Below are positions 33,108-43,038 of a stretch of DNA of 64,000 bases, piece by piece. Positions within the stretch are counted from its first letter, which is position 1; every line of letters starts with the position of its first letter. Position numbers and translations under genes: made by a program. The notes beneath the pieces are model-generated. The model searched no databases. It was not told the origin of the DNA and was given only the letters and a program-made list of their open reading frames with translations. This DNA comes from Gracilaria gracilis (lineage: Eukaryota > Rhodophyta > Florideophyceae > Gracilariales > Gracilariaceae): contig JARGSG010000229.1 in the NCBI GenBank assembly GCA_030374805.1, positions 124,001 to 188,000 on the forward strand, written 5' to 3'.

Positions 33108-33225
33108 GGCTGGACTCGTGCTAAGCAGCACGAGGAGGCAGCATCGATACGCTCTTTGCTGCCATCCTGCTACAGCAAGGCAAGAAAGCCTAGTTTTTGC
33201 CAAAGCTTGAACCGATTAAAATAAT
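33108..33225 (+). repeat. Split direct repeat B2
   Basis: 118 bp, nearly identical to B1. It ends at GATTAAAATAAT and marks the 3' end of the element. A short extra duplication of its first ~20 bases (CTGGACCCGTGCCAAGCAGC) lies just upstream at about 33081. Confidence 0.85.
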
Positions 33226-33897
33226 GTATGTGTTCTGCTTATCTAGACGCGTGCCAAACACGAGCAACAGAATAAAATTTAAGGCAAAAACACTTACGTT
33301 TCGGACGGTGTAATGTTTTTTCTACAACTTTGTTTCTATTTGCCCCCAAATACTCTCGTTCAGTACAGATCGAGACGAAACGTAGCGCTTTTAAACGAAT
33401 GGACGATCGAAAGGTTTCGTCAAGCGAATTGAAGGGGAGAGCTGGTTTAATATCAACAATCGCGTTCATGAAGCGCTTGCGACACATTTGAGGTTGAACA
33501 GTTATTATGCAGATGCACACAGAATCTGTATCCGTACACATAGCGGTTCAATCAAACTCTCCTTTCACTCAAATCATTGCTGTGGCTCTACAATGCAGAT
33601 CTGGAATGGGTTTGGTACATTTCGATATTTTTAAAAACTTCACTGACTACGTGTAGAACCTCTGTTACCTAACTTCGAGTATGTACCTGTACACGTAGTT
33701 CGAGCTTACGAACATTTCATTTTTACAATAAGCTTACAGTTACTTTGACGCACTGTAGATGCACGATCCTCCTCGTCGTGGGCCAGCTCTATGGATAGCT
33801 TAGACTCCTGGTTTGTAGATCATTGAGATATACCGTAGTCCAGGCGCTTGACTTTGTGAAGAGTCCTCATGAGCGAAGATTATAATTTGCCTACTGT
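33226..33897. other. No supported gene
   Basis: AT-rich intergenic sequence. A 100-codon minus-strand ORF (33239-33541) has no recognisable motif. The last part is probably the 3' untranslated region of the oxygenase gene. Confidence 0.4.
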
Positions 33898-34910
33898 CTA
33901 CATCATCATACCCGCATCTTGGTGATCCCTCCAATGCCAATCAGTCACCAAATGTTGGTAGTCCTGCGGGATTTCGTATTGCTCCAACACCAAACTAGCC
34001 CTCAATTTATCGTTCATCGGCGCGCGATAACTTCGTACTTGGTGTTGTGCATCGCCGCGAAAGAATGCCATGCGATTCTCTAATGGCGTAACGCTGGCTT
34101 GCGGGCCATTCATGATCTGAAATGGATGAGCATCGTAATCCCACGCTTCCAGTTGTCCACCGTCCATCTTTTCCGGTACGAAAACATATAATACATTCGT
34201 TTGGTACGGCATAACTTTCTTCGAACCAGTATAATTGAGCATAATTGCTGCGTAAGTCACACACCGTTAGCATACACAGGGAAAGCTGTTAGAGTTCATA
34301 TTGTGCTATAGTGTAATAGAGTGGCATTTGCACACTTACCGTCGTCAGTATGTCGTTGAATAGTCAGTTCTCTCTCAAAGTCGGGGACATCAGCCCAAAC
34401 CATATTCAATACCCATCCATTTGTGTTTGGAAGACGAAACCGGTTAAAGTAATTGCCCAAACAACTAAACATCTCATTACCCTCCATGTGCTTAATTCCA
34501 CGTTCATTGAAGCTCAGCAGAAAGCCCCTTGTGCCTTTGAAGGTGTCATCGTCATTTACGTTGTGGAATCTCATCGGGTGATCCCGAAGACAATCTTGTA
34601 GAGCTTGAAACTCTTTTGCGGGCATGGCTTCGTCCTTCGATTGCAGTAAAGGCTGATCCAGGTTCGCGTTTCTGACGAAGATATCCAAGTACGCTTCATA
34701 CCCTACTTCCGAAGCTGGGTAGAGTTCCTCTGTCCGTGATTCGTACTCAGAATTCTCGTTTGGTTGGTATTGCGGAAGTATCTGCGGCCCGGGACGAGCC
34801 GGAATTTGAGAGAGCGCCAATATGACGCAGAGCGCGGCTAAGATTGCATGTGACAGAAACTGCATTGGGGCCCTCTCGAACGAGATGATGTCCGTGAACC
34901 GGCCGGTCAT
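33898..34910 (-). CDS. 2-oxoglutarate/Fe(II) oxygenase, prolyl-4-hydroxylase type
   Basis: Two exons, 34910-34340 and 34247-33898, join in phase to give 306 residues. The intron is 92 bp (34339-34248), GTAAG...GCAG, and the join restores an intact D-D-A codon run. A hydrophobic segment (residues ~17-34, FLSHAILAALCVILALS) is a signal peptide or ER membrane anchor, typical of P4H-type enzymes of the secretory pathway. The catalytic double-stranded beta helix shows the iron pair H-x-D in QRHTDDA, the distal histidine in DAQHQVRSY, and the 2-oxoglutarate-binding arginine in RASLVLEQY. Substrate is not shown by sequence; proline or a related residue in secreted proteins is the family expectation. 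The next plausible gene encodes a Pro-rich secreted protein. Confidence 0.75.
34248..34339 (-). other. Spliceosomal intron in the oxygenase gene
   Basis: The donor is G|GTAAGTGTG and the acceptor TTACGCAG|CAATT on the minus strand. Removing it joins the HxD motif to the rest of the catalytic fold. Confidence 0.8.
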
Positions 34911-35018
34911 CGTGAGTATTGAGGGGTGTAATGATATGCGACCAGAAAGGAGAACGGGAAGGAGACGAAGCTGGTAACACAGTTCTCCTGGTCGTAGTTT
35001 CTGTTCCCGAAAGCAAGG

Positions 35019-35716
35019 TCAAGAGTGCAGTTCAACTTGAGTTTTAACACCCGAGCAGTTGCGTGAGGCTAAGGCGAGAAGATCAATGATGTTCTCGGTG
35101 AGAAGTTTCTCTATCTGGTAATTCTGCTGTAACCGCATCCAATCTCTGATCAATGTCTGATCTGACAGTACCCAAACAATTGGAATGCGTGGAGCATTTC
35201 GCAGGAGATAACTGTTAAGGTTACGAAGGGAGTCTTGGACAGGACTGCGTTTACAGTAGATACCAGTACTGTACGAGGGTAACAAGGCATAGACGTTCAC
35301 GAAATATGTGGAATGACCAACCTTTCGTCCAGGGATAAATTTAGACCCTATTGAAAGCACTTGTAAGGTGAATGAATTTATCAATTCAGCACCATAGCCC
35401 ACACACGTAAGCATTTGCAGAAGTGCTTTCTCGCTTTCTTGGACAGAATGCGAAGGAGCCTGTTGTTCCTTAGTCCATCGATGGTCGTGGCTTCTTCTAC
35501 CGCTGCGACTTTGACAAGCACCAAGCGAGCGTGCACCGTCTGACTGTCATCCGCGCGACTGTCCGCAGATATGGGCTCACTCGCGTTAGATTTAGTGTGT
35601 AAACCCGAATAGGTTTGTGCGCACTGGTGGATATGCCCTCCTAATGTTACAAGTCGACAGGTAACGAGACGGTTAAACAGCTTATTCATATTAAAGAAGC
35701 AAGAAATAGAATTCAA
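35019..35716 (-). CDS. Weak uncharacterised minus-strand ORFs
   Basis: Two overlapping frames, 35716-35381 and 35414-35019, could form one protein if a single frame change occurs near 35400. The first has a basic tail (LRILSKKARKHFCKCLRV). The second has SGIYCKRSP-like text and a helical C-terminus (QIEKLLTENIIDLLALA). No domain was recognised. It may be a decayed gene upstream of the oxygenase. Confidence 0.2.
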
Positions 35717-35726
35717 TCTGCCCGGT

Positions 35727-35796
35727 CAGATACTTTTACGGACGTGAATTGTTTCTGCTGGCAGATACTTTTACCGACATGAATTGTTTCTTCTGG
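35727..35796. repeat. 35-bp tandem duplication
   Basis: Two copies start CAGATACTTTTAC at 35727 and 35762 with a few mismatches. Confidence 0.8.
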
Positions 35797-36662
35797 CTGA
35801 AGGAGTCTCTCTCCCTCCTTATCGAGCAGGACGTAGCTTGACTTCACACAGGGACATTTCAGTGGGGCGGGAAAAAGTTGAATTTTGTTTACTTCCATGG
35901 ACACGTACGACATAGCAAAAGTGCCTAGGAGGTTTGCTGTGTCAACAAACTATAGAACACTGTTTTCATGAGCGTGTAGGGGAAGTTTTGCTATTTGTCC
36001 TGACACAGCTTTCGCAAGAATGTGGATTTTGCTATGTCAAGGTGGGACACCCCACTCGATAAGCAGGTTTTCAACCTCGTGGTTGATAACTTATACATGA
36101 AGCTCTTTTAATGAGAACCCCAACAACTTTTATCAACCGGCTATCACGGCGCGTAAGGCATATATCGGTATCTGCCAGGTGAAAAAGGTAAATAGAAATC
36201 TATTAACGCTGAATGAGGTTGAACACTTCAGAGTGGAAATGCATTCTATCTAACATCCTAGGTGAAATCATCTTCTGAAGGTATATATACCGTGGGCTGG
36301 ACATTGAAGCTAAAGAGGATGTTGATGCCGTGAACATCTGCTCACGGATATCTGTCGCGAACTTATTTTCAGGTGAATTGTGTTCCAATCTTGCAAAATC
36401 TGGACCTCGTAACCGGTATCTAATGTTAGGAAGTTAATACCTTACTCTTGAGGGGTAAGGATAACAGGAGTTGAGCTCCACGGCTTACAGAAATGTCTTC
36501 ACCGCAGCGTCATGTACATAATCACTTCTACTCGGTTTGGTCGCAAGAACAGTGTGCAGCAGAGTAACAAGAACCAACTCTATTTAAGCTCAGGAGCTAC
36601 GCTTGCATCCTCTCTCGATCCTCATCTTCGTCCAAGAGTCCGGAAGCTTCCTCTCCTCAACG
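35797..36662. other. Intergenic; promoter-side region of the secreted-protein gene
   Basis: No supported gene. A TATA-like TATTTAAG lies at 36581, 82 bp upstream of the ATG at 36663, in a plausible place for a core promoter. Confidence 0.4.
36581..36588 (+). promoter_or_regulatory. TATA-like element
   Basis: TATTTAAG lies 82 bp upstream of the ATG of the secreted-protein gene. Position and sequence only; no other core element was identified. Confidence 0.35.
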
Positions 36663-37808
36663 ATGATCGCATCCAAGGTTCTATTCATCACTCTTCTCCT
36701 CGCGACCACTGTTTGGGGTTCAGAGGAAGAACTACCATCTCTCTATCGTCAATTCAGCCCGTTCTTTGGAGCAAACTGCAAGTCAAAGGGATGCGGAATT
36801 GGTCAGGGTCCTTTTGGTCCCATATTCTTCGGCGGTGCATGCAAGTCTAAAGGTTGTCCGATTCCTCCAGGCGTGAATATACCCGGCGTTCCATCTACTC
36901 CACTACCACCCGCACCGCCTGTCTGTTGCTCCCCAGATGGTTGTTTGAATGGTTATCGAACTGAATGTGTTGTTGGTGCGCTCAGCCCTCGTCTTGCCTC
37001 GCAGGGTTATTTTGTTGCGTCTGGCTCATGCTCCGGAGAGTTGACTCGCTTCGACTGTCGCCGGGCTGAGTTCGTATGTTCCGGAAACCGTGCCCGCTGC
37101 GTTTTCCGTCAGTGCCCCAGCCCACCGCGCCCAATGCCTCCAGGAGGAGGACCCATGCCTCCGAGGGGTGGACCCATGCCTCCGAGGGGGGGACCCATGC
37201 CTCCCAGGGGTGGACCCAGGCCTCCCAGGCAGGGGAAAGTTTGCAAGCATGGATATTGCAAATTCTATCCGAAATACGTTGATCGCCAGTCTGTCGACGG
37301 GGACAGCGATCTAGAAGACCTAGGGCCGAAGGTAGACATTGAAGAACCGTATTTCCAGCTCATCGATCGTATGATCAACCTTTCAAACACCGATCTTCCC
37401 ATATCAGTCCGTTCAAAGAGCAAACGTAACTTTTTCCCTATATTCCCCGGAGCTTTCCCTGGTGCATTCCCGGGAGCTGGAACTGGAGTGTTCCCAGGTG
37501 CAGGGACGCCCTTCAACCCGGGCTTTGGAGGAAACTTCTTCTTTGGTGGGAATTGTAAGAGCAAAGGTTGCGGCATAAGGCAAGGTCCATTTGGCCCAGT
37601 GTACTTTGGTGGTGCATGCAAGAGCAAAGGTTGCCCAGTTCCGCCAGGATTCGCGGTAGGCCCAGCTACCCCTTCGCCGGCGCCGGCATCTCCAGCTCCT
37701 AGGGTGCCGGATCGTATTCCTCCGTTTGTGCCGCCACCGCCGAACTCGTGCTGCTTTGTTCGTCCTTGCAACACGCAAAGGTTGTGCAGATGTGTGCTGA
37801 ATCAGTGA
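36663..37808 (+). CDS. Secreted Pro/Cys-rich protein with duplicated CKSKGC motif
   Basis: 381 residues from ATG 36663. The N-terminus is a clear signal peptide (MIASKVLFITLLLATTVWG). A module NCKSKGCGI-QGPFGP-FFGGACKSKGCP occurs twice, at residues ~39-75 and ~296-335. Between them lie a six-cysteine region (~97-173), a 7-residue repeat GPMPPRG (~180-205) encoded by a 21-bp tandem, a dibasic KSKR near residue 256, and an FPGA repeat. The C-terminus has SCCFVRPCNTQRLCRC. The family was not recognised. It is probably a cell-wall, matrix or cuticle-type protein whose two halves could be separated at the dibasic site. A P4H-type enzyme lies 1.8 kb upstream in divergent orientation. Confidence 0.8.
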   Translation: MIASKVLFITLLLATTVWGSEEELPSLYRQFSPFFGANCKSKGCGIGQGPFGPIFFGGACKSKGCPIPPGVNIPGVPSTPLPPAPPVCCSPDGCLNGYRTECVVGALSPRLASQGYFVASGSCSGELTRFDCRRAEFVCSGNRARCVFRQCPSPPRPMPPGGGPMPPRGGPMPPRGGPMPPRGGPRPPRQGKVCKHGYCKFYPKYVDRQSVDGDSDLEDLGPKVDIEEPYFQLIDRMINLSNTDLPISVRSKSKRNFFPIFPGAFPGAFPGAGTGVFPGAGTPFNPGFGGNFFFGGNCKSKGCGIRQGPFGPVYFGGACKSKGCPVPPGFAVGPATPSPAPASPAPRVPDRIPPFVPPPPNSCCFVRPCNTQRLCRCVLNQ

Positions 37809-39446
37809 GCTTGAAGCACCTAAGCAAAGATGCTATGGATTCACGGTCGCTTCGTCAAGTAGCTGGTTGAATCTCTTGCCCTCTTGTTCATTATATGCAT
37901 TTTGATATTCCGACTGAGTAATAAACAGCGTGCTATCGTTGTACCTGACGTGCCAGAACCTGGCACATCAAGTAGCATTGCTTCTACGTTTTTAAGATCA
38001 GACGTTTAACCCTTTTTATCCGTTACATGTTATAGCCCTATGCAGTGGTTACAGAAAAACAGTTCACAGTGCGCTCCAGTATACTGTTAGGAAGAATGGA
38101 CCAACAGTGCCACAGACGGGTGGCTTGAGACAAGGACAGTGATGCTCGATATGTCGCAATGCCATATATATGGGACAGGTTCTTGGGATACTTCGATTGC
38201 AGAGATTTTGTGCTCACGTAGAGCTTCTGTGCTCATAAACATACATCACTGGCAATCTTGTCTAATCTATAAGATTCTTAAACCCCCCAACTTTGGTTTT
38301 AGAGAAGAAGATGAAGGATTCCTGTCGCTATTGGTAAGGCTGCTCTACCCTCATATTTGAAGCTCTTGTGTTTTTCATAGGCTTCTCTTAGGGTGTGAAC
38401 AGTAGTGTACCACTGTTTTGAAAAGCACAGTAACTAGACTACGACTCATTACTAATTCTAAACCGCTGTTGCTGCATGCGCTGCGTTCCATCCTTTTGCC
38501 TGCCTCGCAATGTTTGGCTGAAGTGGTCCCGGTGGGAGATGATGCAGGTCGATCAAACCCCCAAAATAATGAGGTCACTCTCACCCAGCGAGTGATCTCC
38601 TCTGCGTGAGTGAGATGGGACCACCTCACCCACTCCTCAGTCCTCACTCGAATAATAATTATTGTGTCTCGTCCAGCACTTGCCAGTGTACGACGCGGCA
38701 TGGTAGCCAGCGCCGACACCACTTCGCATGATACGCGCTCAGCCAAAGAGTTGCATAGCGGCCGCGGTATGACTGCACCATGTAAATATGGAGGCACTAG
38801 TTAGCACTATACGCGGTGAAATTCTGAAAGGGAACATGAGAGACAATAGAGACAACAACACTATTGGGTTGGTAAGATGGGGTAGCCATGCATGTCGCCT
38901 CCGAAATGACTACGACATTGACTCATGCTGCCGAAAGAGTGAAGGACAACCCCTCGACAGTCTTGTCAATGCGACAGTCTTATCAATGCGACAGTCCTTG
39001 TCAATGATTGGCAATTATTGCCGTTGAAGGTAAGTTGTTTGTTGTTTGTTGCTCAAGACAGGGCGCTGGCAGGGCCCCTGACGGTGAGAGAGCCGCAAAT
39101 GCAGGGCCCCGCGGCGAGCCAGCGATCTGCAGAATCTGCTCTCAATGCTTCGGCGTTCGTTTGGCGCTCTTCTGTTTGGAACAACTACCTTCTGTATATT
39201 GTAATTGTATTCGCGAGGCGAATGAATGAATCAGCTTTGTACTCGATTTTGCGATTTCGTAAACCAATGACGAGCGTCCTTGCAAATTGCTCTTGTTCAT
39301 CCTCGCCGCGCACAGGAGTCGAAACCGCCTTCTCAAGCAAATATTTTCTTCGTTAACGCTTCTCTCCCGCCCACCCACCGCGCAGTCTGCGATATCCATC
39401 TCACCACCATAGGCTGCGGTGGTTCAGCCCTGCGCTGGCCTACGAT
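37809..39446. other. No supported gene
   Basis: Unique-looking sequence with scattered ORFs under 140 codons and no recognised motif. Around 38540-38660 it has a GAGGTCACTCTCACCCAGCGAGTGA / CACTCCTCAGTCCTCACTC repetitive flavour with weak inverted similarity. Confidence 0.4.
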
Positions 39447-41990
39447 ATGATGCTGGTCCATAATATTGCATTGCCCCTGCAAGGAATCCCGTGCAAATAC
39501 TTGCCTTCAGACGATGGTAAGACGACCCCAACTTTCTCCTCCATCATTGCTCTGCGTCCGTGCCTGAACATGGCAGCACCACAGTCTCCAAAAACGGGTA
39601 TTCCTCGCAGCCGACACAGCCTTTCGTTATGGGTATCACCACCAATTCCGTTGCGTTCTCGCGGTTCGGTGCCCGTGTCCTCCATAACATGCCGATCCAG
39701 TCGACCAGTACTGCGTCGCACCCCGCTAATGACGGCCATCATCCCCGACACCGAGAAGGGCAACACCGTGAGAATAGCCCCCTTCTCTAATGAGATGCTA
39801 ATCCACTGAGAAGCTCAGGCGCTGGTTACATACCAAACTTTCGAGGAGTTCCCCGATCCGAGAACAGTGATTGTGTCTAGAACTCTTCCGTACTCCCTTC
39901 AAACCCATGTCTACTGCTTGATCGGTCCTGGTCGATTTGAAGAACGTCACAGTGACGAAACTACGTGGAAAGCAGAACATCCGTTGGAGGGCATCGGCAT
40001 GACATTCTCATTTCGTTTCAATGCTTTCAAATCTTCCAAATCTTCTGTCACTTTCAGGTCTCGAAACTGCAGGCCCCGTTTCCTCGATGCTATACCAAAT
40101 ACGCCTGGTTCTAGATACAGGAATTTCATGATGAATGAGTCACTGTGGCAGCAAATACGAGAATGGTCCCCGCCTGCAATCGACCCTGACCTCTTCTTAC
40201 CATACGCCAGTTTCGTAGTTTAGGTCGAAGACATTCCTGGTATAGGGCTGTGTGCTCGCAAAGATTATCCATGCGCGCAGGGGGTGTTGACCCTGCCACT
40301 TTGGCCCCAACTAAACAGTTGTGTATCACGGAGCTTCATCCGAAACTTGGTGGAACAGCGAGCATGGCGCATTGAATGCGGGATGACGACACGGGGGAGT
40401 AGTTCAACAATGTCAGGAATATGCTCCCGGGCAAGACCGGCTACAATGTGTTCTGCACGAAGAAATCTGGTGAGACATATATCGTTGCTACTGTTCGAGA
40501 AGGTTCTTACTACATGCATTCCGCATGTATAACGGAGAACTATCGATGTCTGGTGTGACGGCTCGGTTGGCGAATATGCCCACGCCGAAAACAGGCCCAT
40601 GAACCCCACAAGAGCAGCTGTAGAATGGAAAGAAGGATGGTACAATGGTTCAGTTCAATATTTGGAAGAAGGCAGTAATAGCCTCCATATTGAGAACTAT
40701 CAACGATCCCGACAGCTCCGACCAAGCATTCTTGTAACCTACGATGAGGAATATGGAATGTGCTACGTATATGACAGCAACACAGGCATTGGCGTTGATA
40801 GCGACGGAGACCCCCATCGGATGATCTTTCTGATAACCCCGACAGTGGGAGCCGGAGCATATGAGGTGTACGTCAACAAGATCAAAACTTCCGAAGAAGT
40901 TATTCCTGTAGGGCTCGGAGTGTGCTCCTATACCGCGGAAATCAAAGCGATGATGGCTGCAATAGAAGCCCTGCCTTCAAATGTCGAAGGCATCGTACGG
41001 ATTTTTACGGACTCTCAAGCCATTGTTTCTATGTTGCAAGGTAACCCTCGAAAGCAATCTGCACAAGCACAAGCTCTCGCGGTACTTATCAAGAAATTGG
41101 CAGCACGTGCTCGTGTTTTCGTTTCATGGGTCCCAAGCCATTACCCGAAAACGAAAGCGTTGACGCCCTTGCGAAATCAGGTCTTGCCATAAGGATGTGT
41201 GAACAGCAATGTATCCCCAGTGATATGTTAGAAGTTAAGGCAATGTTGTCAACACGTGCGAATAGTAAGCGCCTTCTTCCCCAAGTGTCCAGTTTTTCTT
41301 GGGTCTGAAGAAGCCGATCGGAACGCCGAGGTTACTTTAGCACAATTCTACACCGGACACGTAGCTCAATTGCATCCCGTAGCGTCCAATATAAAGAAGC
41401 GGACAATGCGTTGCGATTGTGCTACAAACGCAAAGCGGGACCCTGAATACATAGTGTTTCGCTGTGCTTTGAACAAGCACTCGAAGAGGGCGCTCATGGC
41501 TGGAACACCGCGAGATGCAAAAACATCCACAAAGTCTCTTATTAGATATGACCCTCAGAAGTTCGTGGCCTTTTTAAAGAGAGAGCTTCCTCTGAAGCTC
41601 TACTACAGTATCGGAATAAGGTCCTGTTATCCACAATAAAGAAGGAGAAGAACGGAGAACTACATCACTATAGTACTGGCACCGTTGAAACTCTATGCTC
41701 GATTTCGTTCTTTCGGGGCGCGTGGGGAACGCCCTGGTTGTGGAGAGGGAAGACTTGAAGTTCATTGTCGTTTCGCGCAAGAAAGGCGGCGTCGTGCGTG
41801 CTTTCACTCATGAGTACTTGGCGATGGTGCACGCTGTGAACTATTTTGAGTACGGCAATGACATCGTGATGGACTTGTGCTGTCCGGGCCCTGTGAAGGA
41901 CATAATGAACTACTCTGAAGATCATTTAAGAAACAAACAGCAGTTCACAAACTCTTCTCTCTCTGTTTATGAGTGCACTAGCTCACTAGC
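39447..41990 (+). pseudogene. Carotenoid-oxygenase-like pseudogene, interrupted
   Basis: Fragments in order resemble the carotenoid cleavage oxygenase (RPE65/BCO) family. At about 39756-39810 there is GNTVRIAPFSNEMLI. At 39867-40223 there is GIGMTFSFRFNAF with VTFRSR. At 41695-41990 there is HAVNYFEYGNDIVMDLCC, where the His would be an iron ligand and the VDLCC-like text is typical. Stops and frame changes occur at 39807 and 40223. A LINE-type segment (40599-41639) lies between the last two parts. The family normally cleaves carotenoids with a four-histidine iron centre; this copy cannot. Homology is judged by eye from short motifs. Confidence 0.45.
40599..41639 (+). pseudogene. LINE-type RNase H and C-terminal domain
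   Basis: RNase H residues appear as CSYTAEIKAMMAAIEAL, IFTDSQAIVSML and SWVPSHY. A frameshift near 41140 moves the sequence to ENESVDALAKSGLA in the next frame. A tail follows with TLAQFYTGHVAQLHPV and CDCATNAKRDPEYIVFRC, the zinc-finger-like C-x-C...H/C pattern found after RNase H in some non-LTR retrotransposons. No RT or endonuclease is present, so this is a 5'-truncated copy. It appears to interrupt the carotenoid-oxygenase pseudogene. Confidence 0.65.
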
Positions 41991-42438
41991 TCAATTATGG
42001 CTTGGTGCAGAACGTTTCTGCTCAAAGAAACGCTCTCTCACCAGAAAGGCCAACACTCTTACGGGCCATTTTCTAACAATACTAGGAACGGATTTTTCTT
42101 GGCGTTCACGACTAGGAAGTAGACACAAGCGTCTTGACAAGTTCCTCTTAGGGCATCTGAGAAGGTAGTGGTCCACATCATTCAGAACACCAGGTCTACA
42201 GTTACAAACCAGCTTCTTCCCAAATAAATGAGATCCAAGAGGGTGCAAACTTGGCGTATGTCCCACATAGATCTGTGCCAAAGCCGTTTCTGCTTCTCTC
42301 AGAGAAAGAATATTCTCAAACTCGTCCGGTAACTCCGATATGAGCGATACTGAATTCCTCGTAGTCGAGACCCCCTTCTCACTTCTGCGAGATACAAACT
42401 CTTCAATCATTCTGAACGACCTAAACTTATTGCTCACG
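41991..42438 (-). pseudogene. LINE-type C-terminal tail, opposite orientation
   Basis: On the minus strand ETALAQIYVGHTPSLHPLGS and VCNCRPGVLNDVDHYLLRC align with the tail of the 40599-41639 copy (TLAQFYTGHVAQLHPV; CDCAT...IVFRC). It is a second truncated element, related but diverged, ending at 41991. Confidence 0.65.
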
Positions 42439-42534
42439 GATAATAGGCTACGCAACGATTGAAACCTATTTGTGATAACATGAGAGCAAACGCAGAAACA
42501 GAGGCAAAGCTGAGAGCGAGAGCTACGATGGTAC

Positions 42535-43038
42535 TTATCCACCACAACCGCCGCCACAGCCTCCACCACCACCACCACCGCCATCGCCGCCATATCCCAC
42601 GCTGAAGCCTCCGCCACCTCCGCCACCTCCGCCATCGCCGCCATATCCCACGCTGAAGCCTCCACCACCTCCGCCACCTCCGCCATCGCCGCCATATCCC
42701 ACGCTGAAGCCTCCGCCACCTCCGCCATTGCCGCCATATACCCCACTGAAGCCTCCACCATCGCCGCCATACCCCCCACTGAAGCCTCCACCACCGCCTC
42801 CATCTCCACCGGCGCCACCTCCATCCCCACCGGCGCCACCTCCAACTCCACCGCCACTACCTCCATCATAACCACCAACGACATGAGCTACATCTTCACC
42901 ACCACCAGAGTAAGCTGTGTCATGGTCGCGATACCTATGATACATGCGAAGGCGACTATAATCGACGTTGGACTTGTTATTCCTCCGTGTCTGGTGATGC
43001 GCGTAGACACTCGAGCGCTTGCTCAGACAAGAGCCCAT
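42535..43038 (-). CDS. Glycine-rich protein with N-terminal acylation motif
   Basis: 167 residues from ATG 43038. The N-terminus MGSCLSKRS fits N-myristoylation at Gly2, with Cys4 available for palmitoylation and basic residues after it, so membrane-surface anchoring is predicted. Residues ~10-50 are basic and polar. The remainder is almost pure Gly with a repeated GGFSVGYGGDGGG unit (three close copies plus GGFSGGYGGD and GGFSGVYGGN variants) and a CGGGCGG end. The repeat explains a long low-complexity ORF in another frame of the same strand. Function is unknown. Confidence 0.6.
   Translation of the reverse strand: MGSCLSKRSSVYAHHQTRRNNKSNVDYSRLRMYHRYRDHDTAYSGGGEDVAHVVGGYDGGSGGGVGGGAGGDGGGAGGDGGGGGGFSGGYGGDGGGFSGVYGGNGGGGGGFSVGYGGDGGGGGGGGGFSVGYGGDGGGGGGGGGFSVGYGGDGGGGGGGGCGGGCGG
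42540..42860. repeat. Gly-coding minisatellite
   Basis: An imperfect tandem of CCRCCNCCGCCATATCCCACGCTGAAGCCT-type units (plus-strand view), roughly 54-60 bp apart. It encodes the GGFSVGYGGDGGG repeats on the minus strand. Confidence 0.7.

Larger units (their letters stand above)
26922..33225 (+). mobile_element. Tyrosine-recombinase (DIRS/PAT-like) retrotransposon
   Basis: The element is 6.3 kb. It has split direct repeats: A1 at the 5' end, then ORFs, then B1-A2-B2 at the 3' end. Inside are a gag-like region, RT-RNase H of the DIRS type and a tyrosine recombinase. There are no LTRs of the usual kind, no DDE integrase and no target duplication, as expected for YR elements that integrate by circular recombination. 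Frameshifts and at least three in-frame stops show decay. The A and B repeat pairs are still about 98% identical by eye, so the copy is not ancient. Confidence 0.85.

Noticed and set aside
33239..33541. 100-codon minus-strand ORF next to the YR element
   Set aside because: No domain, no ATG in a convincing context, and no supporting neighbour.
41991..42884. One 297-codon minus-strand ORF
   Set aside because: It joins two unrelated things by chance: an out-of-frame reading of the Gly-coding minisatellite and the LINE tail. They were annotated separately.
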